Source: Saccharospirillaceae bacterium (GTDB lineage: Bacteria; Pseudomonadota; Gammaproteobacteria; Pseudomonadales; Oceanobacteraceae). Taken from it: DNA of 64,000 nt. Location of the stretch: NCBI GenBank assembly GCA_021208685.1, contig JAJOJJ010000038.1, positions 1-64,000 of the forward strand, in the 5' to 3' direction. Below the pieces are notes generated by a model that saw only the letters and a program-made list of their open reading frames with translations, was not told the origin of the DNA and ran no database searches. Position 1 is the first letter of the stretch, and each line of letters starts with the position of its first letter. This document shows, piece by piece, positions 43,804-52,577 of the stretch. The position numbers and the translations under genes were made by a program.

Positions 43804-45501
43804 ATGGCCGTTTTAACCGGCTTACCGCGCCGTATCGTTGAACAACACCTCGTCAACAGCCATCAGGCTCAGGAAATCATCAATAAGGCCAAACAAGACA
43901 AAATTGGCTTTGTCGCCGCCGCTGTCGCCTCGGGTTATATTAAATCACGCGCCATTGCCTTACTGGCTTCCGAAGAATTTGGCTTGCCGGTAATGGATCT
44001 GGCCGCTTTTGATCTTGAGCTGATCCCGCGCGAACTGGTGAGCAAAGACCTGATTGAAAAACACCGGGTATTGCCTTTATTTCAGCGTGGCACACGCCTG
44101 TTTGTTGCCCAGAGCGACCCCTCGGTCATGATGGCCATTGATGAAATCAAATTTAATACCGGCATGACGGTGGAAGCCATTCTGGTAGAAGAAGATAAAC
44201 TGGGGCAGGCCGTTGATAAGTTTCTGGCCGCCAACGATAACAGTCTGGGCGATCTGGACGGTGAGCTGGATGACGTCGATCTGGAAGATCCGGATGCACG
44301 GGAAAAAGCTCAGGAAGCCGATAAAGAATCCGGTGGTGACGATGCTCCCATTGTACGTTTTGTAAACAAAATGCTGCTGGATGCGATTAAAGGCGGTGCC
44401 TCGGATATCCACTTTGAGCCCTATGAGAAGCGCTACCGCGTACGCTACCGTACCGACGGTATGCTGCATGAGGTTTCCAGCCCGCCGGTCAACCTGGCCG
44501 GTAAGATTGCTGCGCGTTTAAAGGTGATGTCGCAGATGGATATTTCTGAACGGCGAATTCCGCAGGACGGCCGCATTAAGATGAAACTGTCCAAAACCAA
44601 AGCCATTGATTTCCGGGTAAACACCCTGCCAACCCTGTGGGGCGAAAAGATCGTACTGCGTATTCTCGATCCATCGTCCGCCAAACTGGGCATTGATATG
44701 CTCGGTTACGAACCCGACCAGAAAGCCCTGTATATGGAAGCCCTGGCCAAGCCGCAGGGCATGATTCTGGTTACCGGCCCCACCGGTTCCGGCAAAACAG
44801 TTTCCCTGTATACCGGCCTGAATATTCTTAATGTTGAGGGTACGAATATTTCAACCGCCGAAGATCCGGTGGAAATTAACCTCGAAGGGATTAATCAGGT
44901 GAACGTGAATGCCCGCGTCGGCCTGGACTTTGCCGCCGCGTTGCGCTCGTTCCTGCGTCAGGACCCGGATGTGGTGATGGTGGGGGAAATCCGCGATCTG
45001 GATACCGCCTCCATCGCCATTAAGGCCGCCCAGACCGGCCACTTAGTGCTGTCCACCCTGCACACCAACAGTGCCGCCGAAACCCTGACCCGTCTGGCCA
45101 ATATGGGCGTGCCCTCGTTCAACATTGCCACCTCGGTCAGTCTGATTATCGCTCAACGATTAGCCCGCCGACTTTGTCCGAATTGCAAGGTTCCGGCAGA
45201 AATACCCAAGGAGCTGTTACTGGAAGCCGGATTAACAGAACAACAGCTGCAAACCGCCACCATTTACAAACCGGTCGGCTGCGACCAGTGCAAGGGTGGT
45301 TATAAAGGCCGTGTCGGTATTTATGAAGTAGTTAGAATAACGGATGCCATCTCCCGTATTATCATGGAGGGCGGAAACTCGATTGAGATCTCAGATGCCG
45401 CCCGTAAAGAAGGCTTTAACGATTTACGGACATCGGCCCTGCAGAAAGTTGCACAAGGCGTTACCAGTCTGGAAGAAGCCAACCGGGTAACCACCGACTA
45501 G
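43804..45501 (+). CDS. pilB: Type IV pilus assembly ATPase PilB
   Basis: PilB is the hexameric motor that extends the pilus. It has the N-terminal T2SSE domains, Walker A GPTGSGKTVS, the Asp box (EDPVEI), Walker B region DPDVVMVGEIRD and the His box (GHLVLSTLHTNSA). A tetra-cysteine zinc site follows (LCPNCK ... CDQCKGG). From ATG 43804, which has GGGGAA upstream, it is 565 residues. The frame extends to 43762 without family support. It runs in order with pilC and pilD. Confidence 0.96.
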   Translation: MAVLTGLPRRIVEQHLVNSHQAQEIINKAKQDKIGFVAAAVASGYIKSRAIALLASEEFGLPVMDLAAFDLELIPRELVSKDLIEKHRVLPLFQRGTRLFVAQSDPSVMMAIDEIKFNTGMTVEAILVEEDKLGQAVDKFLAANDNSLGDLDGELDDVDLEDPDAREKAQEADKESGGDDAPIVRFVNKMLLDAIKGGASDIHFEPYEKRYRVRYRTDGMLHEVSSPPVNLAGKIAARLKVMSQMDISERRIPQDGRIKMKLSKTKAIDFRVNTLPTLWGEKIVLRILDPSSAKLGIDMLGYEPDQKALYMEALAKPQGMILVTGPTGSGKTVSLYTGLNILNVEGTNISTAEDPVEINLEGINQVNVNARVGLDFAAALRSFLRQDPDVVMVGEIRDLDTASIAIKAAQTGHLVLSTLHTNSAAETLTRLANMGVPSFNIATSVSLIIAQRLARRLCPNCKVPAEIPKELLLEAGLTEQQLQTATIYKPVGCDQCKGGYKGRVGIYEVVRITDAISRIIMEGGNSIEISDAARKEGFNDLRTSALQKVAQGVTSLEEANRVTTD

Positions 45502-45547
45502 ATTTATGGCAGCATCCATAGCTGCCCACCTACGGACATATTGCATT

Positions 45548-46774
45548 ATGGCTAAGCAAGTTAAAAAAAGTGCTTTCGCATGGGAAGGGGTTAACCGTCG
45601 TGGTCAGACCATTAAAGGTGAAATGACCGGCCAGAACGCCGCCATAGTAAAAGCCCAGCTGCGGAAACAAGGCGTAACGCCTCTGAAAGTTCGTAAGAGT
45701 AGTCAAGGGTTAATGGTAATAGGTGGATCAAAGAAAAGAAAAATTAACTCCTCTGATGTAACGTTTTTTACCCGGCAGATGGCGACCATGATCAAAGCCG
45801 GTGTGCCTTTGGTGCAGTCGTTCGATATCGTTGCCGATGGTATTGACAATCCGTCAATGCGAGAGCTGATTTCTGGTATCCGCGATTCCGTATCCGCTGG
45901 TAATGACTTCGCCTCTGCACTGAAACAGTACCCGGAATATTTCGACAACTTAACCTGCAATCTGGTTGAATCCGGTGAACAGGCCGGTGCACTGGAAACC
46001 ATGCTGGATAAAGTCGCCATCTACAAAGAAAAAACAGAACTTCTTCGGAAGAAAATCAAAAAGGCTCTAATGTATCCATTGGTTACGTTAGCAATTGCAT
46101 TTATCGTAACTCTAATTTTGCTGATAAAAGTCGTTCCAACATTTCAGGATATGTTTGAGAGTTTTGGTTCTGAGCTACCTGCGCCAACGCAATTTGTCGT
46201 TTATTTATCCGATACTGCGCAGGAATATTACATACAAGTCTTTGCAGCTCTGTTCATACTAGGCATTTCATTCAGCCAAGCCCTGAAACGCTCCCCGGCG
46301 TTCCGTGATAGCTTCGAGCGTTTCACTCTTAAGGTTCCGGTCTTTGGTGATCTGATCCGCAAAGCGGCCGTCGCCCGGTTCGCCCGCGTATTATCAACCA
46401 CCTTCGCCGCTGGCGTGCCATTGGTAGAAGCACTGGAATCCGTTGCCGGTGCCGTCGGTAACGTTGTTTACAAAGAGGCTGTACTGAAAATCCGTGATGA
46501 AGTGTCGTCAGGTCAGCAAATGCACTTTGCCATGCGCTCGACCGGTGTATTCCCCAATATGGTGGTACAGATGACCAGCATCGGTGAAGAATCCGGTGCT
46601 CTGGACGCCATGTTGGATAAAGCTGCAACTTACTTTGAAGAAGAAGTCGATAACGCTGTCGATGGCATGACCGCCATGCTGGAGCCCATGGTGATGGCTT
46701 TTCTGGGTGTAGTGATCGGTGGCCTGATTGTTGCCATGTATATGCCTATTTTCCAGATGGGCGATGCTATTTAA
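45548..46774 (+). CDS. pilC: Type IV pilus inner-membrane platform protein PilC
   Basis: This 408-residue protein has two T2SSF domains and three membrane segments (LVTLAIAFIVTLILLIKVVP, VFAALFILGISFSQ and the C-terminal MVMAFLGVVIGGLIVAMYMPIF). It begins MAKQVKKSAFAWEGVNRRGQ, the family start. Parts of the gene (about 45695-45770 and 46030-46290) use AT-richer codons than their flanks. The stop overlaps the pilD start by one base. Confidence 0.96.
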   Translation: MAKQVKKSAFAWEGVNRRGQTIKGEMTGQNAAIVKAQLRKQGVTPLKVRKSSQGLMVIGGSKKRKINSSDVTFFTRQMATMIKAGVPLVQSFDIVADGIDNPSMRELISGIRDSVSAGNDFASALKQYPEYFDNLTCNLVESGEQAGALETMLDKVAIYKEKTELLRKKIKKALMYPLVTLAIAFIVTLILLIKVVPTFQDMFESFGSELPAPTQFVVYLSDTAQEYYIQVFAALFILGISFSQALKRSPAFRDSFERFTLKVPVFGDLIRKAAVARFARVLSTTFAAGVPLVEALESVAGAVGNVVYKEAVLKIRDEVSSGQQMHFAMRSTGVFPNMVVQMTSIGEESGALDAMLDKAATYFEEEVDNAVDGMTAMLEPMVMAFLGVVIGGLIVAMYMPIFQMGDAI

Positions 46775-47655
46775 TGGATTCACTATACAATTTTTTTCAA
46801 GAGAATAGCCTCGTGCTGTGTGGTTTTGTCACATTGCTCAGCCTGCTCATCGGCAGTTTCCTTAACGTCGTTATCCTGCGTTATCCGGTGATGATGTTCC
46901 GCAGCTGGAAGCAGGATTGTCTGGAAATGGACAGCAATCTGCCCAAGCACCCGGCCATTGATGACCTGACCAAACCGTTCAATCTGTTAAAACCCGATTC
47001 ACACTGCCCCAAATGCCAGGCACCGGTGCGGGCCTGGCAGAATATTCCGGTACTGAGCTGGGTCTTGCTGCGTGGCCAGTGCGCCAGTTGCGGCACCCGT
47101 ATCGGCCTGCGCTATCCGGCGGTTGAGATTGCCACAGCAGCACTGAGTACCGCGCTACTGCTGGTGTATCCCTGGGGCTGGCAACTGGCGGCGATGCTGG
47201 TGTTCACCTGGCTGCTGATCAGCATGTCGGTGATTGATATCGACCATCAGATTTTGCCCGATACCATGACCCTGAGCCTGTTATGGCTGGGGTTACTGGT
47301 CAACAGTCAGGGATTGTTCACCGACCTGGAAAGCGCCGTGTACGGTGCCGCAGCCGGCTATATGGCGCTGTGGAGTGTGTTCTGGATATTCAAGCTGTTG
47401 ACCGGCAAAGATGGGATGGGTTACGGCGACTTTAAACTGCTGGCTGCGCTCGGTGCCTGGCTCGGCGTACAAAGTCTGCCGCTGATTATTCTGCTGTCTT
47501 CCGTGGTGGGTGCAGTGGTTGGTATTGCCGGCATTATGATTCTCGGACGGGATAAAAACGTTCCGATTCCGTTTGGCCCTTATCTGGCCACCGCAGGCTG
47601 GATTGCCGCGCTCTGGGGCAATGACATCAGTGAATGGTATCTTGGGCGTTTCTGA
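46774..47655 (+). CDS. pilD: Prepilin peptidase/N-methyltransferase PilD
   Basis: PilD cleaves the pilin leader and methylates the new Phe. The 293-residue membrane protein has the cytoplasmic zinc domain with two CxxC pairs (CPKCQAP ... CASCG). The aspartate protease residues are in SVIDIDHQILPD and GMGYGDFKLLAALG. It begins at ATG 46774, sharing a base with pilC. It also serves type II secretion in many relatives. No defects are seen. Confidence 0.96.
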   Translation: MDSLYNFFQENSLVLCGFVTLLSLLIGSFLNVVILRYPVMMFRSWKQDCLEMDSNLPKHPAIDDLTKPFNLLKPDSHCPKCQAPVRAWQNIPVLSWVLLRGQCASCGTRIGLRYPAVEIATAALSTALLLVYPWGWQLAAMLVFTWLLISMSVIDIDHQILPDTMTLSLLWLGLLVNSQGLFTDLESAVYGAAAGYMALWSVFWIFKLLTGKDGMGYGDFKLLAALGAWLGVQSLPLIILLSSVVGAVVGIAGIMILGRDKNVPIPFGPYLATAGWIAALWGNDISEWYLGRF

Positions 47656-47671
47656 AGGGCAGTCATCAGCG

Positions 47672-48271
47672 ATGTGGGTTTTGGGTTTAACCGGCGGTAT
47701 TGGCAGTGGCAAAACCGCCGCCAGTGATTTTTTTGCCAGCAAAGGCATTACGGTCGTTGACGCCGATATTGTCGCCCGTGAAGTCGTCGAGCCGGGTCAG
47801 CCGGCCTGGCAGGCGATTAAAGATCGCTTTGGTGAGCAGGCATTGCTGGCGGATAACAGCCTTAACCGCGCCTGGCTGCGCGAGAAAGTGTTCGCCGAAC
47901 CGGACGAACGTAAGTGGCTGGAGTCCCAGACCCACCCGCGCATCCGCGACAGCATGATCCGCCAGTTACAACAAGCCACTTCGGCTTATGCCATTCTGGT
48001 ATCGCCGCTGTTATTCGAATCGGGTCAGGCATTATTAACCCGGCATACGCTGCTGATTGATGTGCCGGTCGGAATTCAGATTGAACGTGCGACATCACGC
48101 GACCAGAATAACGCCGATCAGATCCGCCGCATTATCGCGGCACAGATGTCTCGCGATGAACGCCGGGCACGCGCCGATGATATTGCCGACAACAGCCGGG
48201 GATTGGCCGAACTGCATCAGCAACTGGAACGGCTGCACAGCAGCTACCTGTTGCGTGCCGCCTCACAATAA
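47672..48271 (+). CDS. coaE: Dephospho-CoA kinase
   Basis: CoaE catalyses the last step of coenzyme A synthesis. From ATG 47672 it has the P-loop GLTGGIGSGKT at residues 5-15, VVDADIVAREVV, and the lid Arg region TSRDQNNADQIRRIIAAQ. The 199 residues match the family. A longer frame beginning inside pilD was rejected. It follows pilD by 16 bp. Confidence 0.95.
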   Translation: MWVLGLTGGIGSGKTAASDFFASKGITVVDADIVAREVVEPGQPAWQAIKDRFGEQALLADNSLNRAWLREKVFAEPDERKWLESQTHPRIRDSMIRQLQQATSAYAILVSPLLFESGQALLTRHTLLIDVPVGIQIERATSRDQNNADQIRRIIAAQMSRDERRARADDIADNSRGLAELHQQLERLHSSYLLRAASQ

Positions 48272-48325
48272 AATAGCCAGCAACAGCGCTGACCGACAAG
48301 CGATGAGCAAACCTGCGAGAAACCC

Positions 48326-48526
48326 ATGAAAGTAAACTGCCCGACCTGTAAAAAAGACGTGGAATGGAGTGCTGAAAATAAATACCGTCCATTCTGCTGC
48401 GAACGCTGCAAGCTGATTGATCTGGGCGAGTGGGCCAGCGAAGGCCATGCCATTCCCGGCAAGCCCGCCGACGAAGTGCTGATGTCAGAAGAATGGCAGC
48501 AGGAACAGAATAAGCCGTACAACTGA
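48326..48526 (+). CDS. yacG: DNA gyrase inhibitor YacG
   Basis: YacG is a small zinc protein that binds GyrB and inhibits gyrase. The 66 residues show the four zinc cysteines ([11 protein letters not shown] ... [14 protein letters not shown]). The family's C-terminal acidic tail is present. It comes 54 bp after coaE, the usual neighbour. Confidence 0.93.
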   Translation: MKVNCPTCKKDVEWSAENKYRPFCCERCKLIDLGEWASEGHAIPGKPADEVLMSEEWQQEQNKPYN

Positions 48527-48582
48527 TCATCCTGCGGCCAGTTCCAGAGAAGCCGGCCGCTGAATAAGGGAAAATACCAACC

Positions 48583-49539
48583 TTACTGAACGGCCGCAGC
48601 GTTTTTCCCGCGCAGTTTCTCCCACACAGCCATTCCCCCCACCAACACCGCTCCTGCCAGTAAGCCCACCAGCAGATTCAATACCAGCGGCAGTAACGCA
48701 CTGCTGATATCCGCCAGCCATGGCAGCGTTGTGCCCCAGCTGTGAACCGCCCAGCCGGATGCCGAATGCGCCAGATGCTCCAGCGGCGGTACACCGTGCA
48801 TCAGAATACCGCCCCCCACCAGAAACATCGCCAGCGTACCGACCACCGATAAGGTTTTCATTAACCACGGAGCCAGAACCAATAGCCCACGGCCAGCAGC
48901 CTGCACAAGAGCATTATCGCGCTCACTGAGATACAGACCGGCATCATCCATTTTCACAATCGCCGCCACCAGGCCATAAACACCAAAGGTAAACAGCAGC
49001 GCTAAGGCCGAGACAACCAGTACCTGAGTGGTAAAACTGGCCTGCGCCACCGAGCCCAGGGTAATCACGATAATTTCTGCCGACAGAATAAAATCGGTGC
49101 GGATTGCCCCTTTGATTTTATCCTGCTCAAACGCCAGTAAATCTTCAGAGCCGTTGAGCAATGCCTGCTTCAGCTGCTGTTTGCCGGATTCCGCCTCTTT
49201 ACGGTGTAAAAAACTGTGCAGCAGTTTTTCAACGCCCTCAAAGCACAGATAAGCGCCGCCCAGCATCAGTAAGATCATGACCGCCCAGGGCGCAAAGGCA
49301 CTGATCAGTAAGGCGGCTGGCACCAGAATCAATTTGTTTTTCAGTGAGCCCTTGGTTACCGCCCATACCACCGGCAATTCACGCTCGGCACGGATCCCCG
49401 AAACCTGCTGCGCATTCAGCGCCAGATCATCGCCCAGCACACCACTGGTCTTCTTGGCAGCTATTTTTGACAGTGCAGCCACGTCATCAAGAACCGTGGC
49501 GATATCGTCCAGCAGCGCTAATAAACTCGCACCCGCCAT
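48583..49539 (-). CDS. DUF808 (YedI-like) inner-membrane protein
   Basis: The 318-residue protein starts [20 protein letters not shown] and has several membrane segments, with the family blocks [20 protein letters not shown] and [20 protein letters not shown]. Function is unknown. The ATG at 49539 is eight bases after AAGGAA; another Met two codons earlier is possible. It lies 18 bp downstream of the PadR gene on the same strand and may be co-transcribed. Confidence 0.88.
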   Translation of the reverse strand: MAGASLLALLDDIATVLDDVAALSKIAAKKTSGVLGDDLALNAQQVSGIRAERELPVVWAVTKGSLKNKLILVPAALLISAFAPWAVMILLMLGGAYLCFEGVEKLLHSFLHRKEAESGKQQLKQALLNGSEDLLAFEQDKIKGAIRTDFILSAEIIVITLGSVAQASFTTQVLVVSALALLFTFGVYGLVAAIVKMDDAGLYLSERDNALVQAAGRGLLVLAPWLMKTLSVVGTLAMFLVGGGILMHGVPPLEHLAHSASGWAVHSWGTTLPWLADISSALLPLVLNLLVGLLAGAVLVGGMAVWEKLRGKNAAAVQ

Positions 49540-49557
49540 ATACATTCCTTTTTCAAT

Positions 49558-50094
49558 TTATAGGTGATTCAGAACAGCATCGACTTCATCCGCCCAGTCA
49601 AGCCAGGCCTGTACTGACAGAATGCCACGTCGCAGGGTCAGATAGGGGAATCGGTAAGGCTGCCGCTCGGCCTCTGGCAGCGCCAGATAGTGCTGTTCAA
49701 TCGCCAGCAGCGCCGCGCGGCTCTGTTCATAGAGTTTGCGGTGATGGGCGATATCCGCGCGGATGTTATCAGCCTCGCGCAGGTGCCCACCATACAGCCG
49801 TACCAGCAGGCTGTCGTTTACCTTCTGCGGCTTACTGGTTTCCGCCAGCCACTCAAGCAAGGCCGCGTGGCCCTCTGGCGTCAGCTCATAGACCTTGCGG
49901 TCTGGCTTACCCTGCTGAGGCTCCGTGCGCAACGCCAGCCAACCGGCTTCGTGCATCCACTTCAGCTGCTGGTAAATCTGCTGATGACTGGCATTCCAGA
50001 AATAGCCTATATGCTCGCGGAAACGCTTGAGCAGGTCATAACCTGACCCCGGCTCCGTTTCCAGCAACACCAGAATGGCGTGTTTCAGCGACAC
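49558..50094 (-). CDS. PadR-family transcriptional regulator
   Basis: A GTG at 50094 has a perfect GAGGAG seven bases upstream, so this start was chosen over an ATG at 50142. The 178-residue protein opens with the PadR winged helix (SLKHAILVLLETEPGSGYDL ... WNASHQQIYQQLKWMHEAG ... KVYELTPEGHAALLEW). A C-terminal helical dimerisation region follows, as in the longer PadR proteins. A perfect palindrome lies between it and the divergent FAD oxidoreductase, which is the likely target. Confidence 0.88.
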   Translation of the reverse strand: MSLKHAILVLLETEPGSGYDLLKRFREHIGYFWNASHQQIYQQLKWMHEAGWLALRTEPQQGKPDRKVYELTPEGHAALLEWLAETSKPQKVNDSLLVRLYGGHLREADNIRADIAHHRKLYEQSRAALLAIEQHYLALPEAERQPYRFPYLTLRRGILSVQAWLDWADEVDAVLNHL

Positions 50095-50176
50095 TGCGTT
50101 CTCCTCAATTTGCGCCGCCATTCTACCTGTCTGCGCTTGCATCGCCTATGCAGGCGGGATAATCTCCAGCAGCAAA

Positions 50177-50194
50177 TATGCAATTTTTTGCATA
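50177..50194. promoter_or_regulatory. Palindromic operator, likely for PadR
   Basis: TATGCAATTTTTTGCATA is a perfect 7-4-7 inverted repeat with the ATGCAA/TTGCAT half-sites expected for PadR-type winged helices. It is 28 bp before the oxidoreductase ATG and 82 bp from the padR-like start. Confidence 0.6.
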
Positions 50195-50221
50195 AAAATA
50201 ATAACGATCCGGAGAATTCTC

Positions 50222-51865
50222 ATGAGCAAGGTAAAAGTAAGAACCGGCACCCGCTTCCGCGCCAACCGCGCCGCCAGTCATTACGATGTGATTGTGATTG
50301 GTTCCGGCATGGGCGGCCTGACGACCGCTGCTTTTTTGTCATTGCTGGGCCAGAAGGTCGCGGTACTTGAACAGCACTACACCGCCGGGGGTTTTACCCA
50401 TGCTTATGACCGCGAAGGCTTTGAATGGGATGTCGGTGTGCACTACATCGGTGAAGTGCATAAACCTTCCACCCTGCGCCGGGTATTTGATGTCGTCAGC
50501 GAAGGACGATTGCAATGGGCCGAAATGGCACCAGAGTACGACCGCATTATTCTCGGCAAAGAAGAATATGGCTTTGTCGCTGGCCGGGATAACTTCGCAG
50601 CCATGCTGAAAGAGCGCTTCCCGCAGGAAGCTCAGGCGATTGACCGCTATATAGAACTGATCCGTGACATGAGCCGCAAGACTCCGCGTTTTTTTGCCGG
50701 TCAGGCCATGCCACCCCTGCTGGCACGGGCCTATAACCTCATTCGTCCGCTGTTGCTGCCCAAAGAATTTTTCCGGACCACCCGCGAAGTGCTGGAAAAC
50801 CTCACCGGTAACCAACAATTAATTTCGGTTCTGACCGGCCAGTGGGGCGATTACGGTCAGACGCCCACCGACGCGGCGTTCATCATGCACGCGTTAATCG
50901 CCAAGCATTACCTGGCCGGTGGTGCGTATCCGGTGGGCGGAGCTTCAGCCATTGCCCGCACCATTATTCCGACCATTCAGAAATCCGGCGGTGAAGTCTT
51001 TACCTACGCCGATGTGAACGAAATCATCGTGCGTAAGAACCGTGCCTGTGGCGTACGTATGGCCGATGGCACGGAGCTGACGGCTGAGCGCGTGGTCAGT
51101 AACGCCGGTTTCTGGAATACCACCCAGCGTCTGCTGCCCGCCGATGTGCGGAAAACACTGGGCACCGAACGCTGGGCTGAACAGGTACAACGCTCCAGCG
51201 CGCATTATTGTGTTTATGCCGGTTTTGATGGCACCGCCGAAGAGCTTGGTTTAAGCACCACCAACCTGTGGATTTACCCAAGCGCCGACCACGAAGGTAA
51301 CCTGCAGCGTTACTACGACGATCCGGAGCAGGAATTCCCGGTCGTCTATATTTCCTTCCCATCAGCCAAAGACCCTGACTGGAACAACCGCTTCCCGGGG
51401 AAATCCACGGTCGAAATCGTCACCGTGGCTAAACACGAGTGGTTCAGTCAGTGGAGCGGCAGCACCTGGAATCAGCGCGGCGAAGAATACGAGACGATCA
51501 AGGCCAGGGTCAGCGAGCGTCTGCTGGAAAAACTGTACGAACGCCTGCCGCAACTGCGTGACAAACTGGTGTTTCAGGAGTTATCCACGCCCCTGTCCAG
51601 CGACTGGTTCCAGAAAAGCAGCGCCGGTGAAATCTACGGTCTGGATCACTTTGTTGATCGCTTTAAAAAGCCGTTTCTGCATCCGGTCACACCGGTTAAA
51701 AACCTTTACATGACCGGTGCCGATGTGATGACGGCCGGTGTGGGCGGCGCCTTAATGGCAGGACTGATGACTGCCTGCGCAATGCAGGGGCGCAAAGCCG
51801 GGGAGGTGTTAAAACTGCTGAAAGAATGGCAGCCGCATCAGGAAAAACCGCGTCCGGAATTCTGA
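50222..51865 (+). CDS. Phytoene-desaturase-like FAD-dependent oxidoreductase
   Basis: From ATG 50222 the 547-residue protein has the FAD dinucleotide loop VIVIGSGMGGLTTAAFLSLL and then LEQHYTAGGFTHAYDREGFE. The C-terminus carries LYMTGADVMTAGVGGALMAG. The family includes carotenoid desaturases and retinol saturases. No carotenoid genes are adjacent, so the substrate is open; a lipid or isoprenoid is likely. GGAGAA precedes the start, and the PadR operator lies just upstream. Confidence 0.82.
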   Translation: MSKVKVRTGTRFRANRAASHYDVIVIGSGMGGLTTAAFLSLLGQKVAVLEQHYTAGGFTHAYDREGFEWDVGVHYIGEVHKPSTLRRVFDVVSEGRLQWAEMAPEYDRIILGKEEYGFVAGRDNFAAMLKERFPQEAQAIDRYIELIRDMSRKTPRFFAGQAMPPLLARAYNLIRPLLLPKEFFRTTREVLENLTGNQQLISVLTGQWGDYGQTPTDAAFIMHALIAKHYLAGGAYPVGGASAIARTIIPTIQKSGGEVFTYADVNEIIVRKNRACGVRMADGTELTAERVVSNAGFWNTTQRLLPADVRKTLGTERWAEQVQRSSAHYCVYAGFDGTAEELGLSTTNLWIYPSADHEGNLQRYYDDPEQEFPVVYISFPSAKDPDWNNRFPGKSTVEIVTVAKHEWFSQWSGSTWNQRGEEYETIKARVSERLLEKLYERLPQLRDKLVFQELSTPLSSDWFQKSSAGEIYGLDHFVDRFKKPFLHPVTPVKNLYMTGADVMTAGVGGALMAGLMTACAMQGRKAGEVLKLLKEWQPHQEKPRPEF

Positions 51866-51904
51866 ACGCTCACCGATCTCATTGCAGAGAGGTGCAGTCT
51901 TTCC

Positions 51905-52020
51905 CGTGCCCATGCTCCGCGCTTCTCGTTCCCATGCTCCGCGTGGGAATGCAGCTGCGCCAGCAAAGACTACCACGCAGAGCGTGGGAGCCAGACGCCC
52001 CCCCAGAGAGCGGGAGCCAG
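51905..52020. repeat. Degenerate REP-like array of GTGGGA/TCCCAC palindromes
   Basis: CGTTCCCATGCTCCGCGTGGGAATG (51927-51951) folds on itself. It is followed by CCACGCAGAGCGTGGGAG (51973-51990), with weaker related pieces on both sides (51905-51920 and 52005-52020). Short dispersed palindromes of the type GTTCCCACGCTCTGCGTGGGAAT are widespread in gammaproteobacteria. The array lies between the convergent FAD oxidoreductase and copper chaperone genes. Confidence 0.6.
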
Positions 52021-52068
52021 ATGGCTGCTGCAACGCTTTTATTTCTGCGCGATGAGTAACCGGGAAAT

Positions 52069-52494
52069 TTATTGAAGGCTGCGTAACTCAGCACTCACCG
52101 TCTGACACTCGCCGTCATCAAAGCACAGGGTGAGTGGTAAAGGTTCAGACAAAGGCAGCTGCAGTTTGAACAGCATCAGATGCAGACCACCCGGCTGCAG
52201 GCTGACACGTTCTCCCGCCGGAATGGTCAGCGACTCCAGCTGGCGCATACGCATCACGCCGTTATCGTGCAGGTGGGTATGTATCTCAATCAGCCCGGCC
52301 CAATCAGCACTGGCACTGATCAGGGTTTTATTCTGTGCGGTAGTGTTGCTCAGCGTCATAAACGCCGCGCTCATATAACGTCCGGGGATGGGTTCCCGCA
52401 CATAGGCGTCATGAATGTCCAGCGGCTGGGACAGCACCGGCACAGAACCGGTCAGCGCCAGCAATACTAAAAAAACAGACCTCAGACTACGCAT
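52069..52494 (-). CDS. Periplasmic copper chaperone, PCu(A)C family
   Basis: From ATG 52494, which has GGAG upstream, a signal peptide (VPVLSQP end) precedes a small beta-sandwich. The copper ligands follow the family pattern: His and Met in EIHTHLHDNGVMRM and the later LHLMLF. These proteins deliver Cu(I) to cytochrome oxidase in the periplasm. No partner Sco or oxidase gene is adjacent. Two cysteines near the C-terminus (LCFDDGECQ) are extra. Confidence 0.83.
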   Translation of the reverse strand: MRSLRSVFLVLLALTGSVPVLSQPLDIHDAYVREPIPGRYMSAAFMTLSNTTAQNKTLISASADWAGLIEIHTHLHDNGVMRMRQLESLTIPAGERVSLQPGGLHLMLFKLQLPLSEPLPLTLCFDDGECQTVSAELRSLQ

Positions 52495-52577
52495 AGTTAT
52501 TTCTCCGGACACTCGCTCAAAGTAGCCGCATTGTACGCCCCGGACCTGCGCTGCACAGCGGCAAAATGTCGCAGCTC

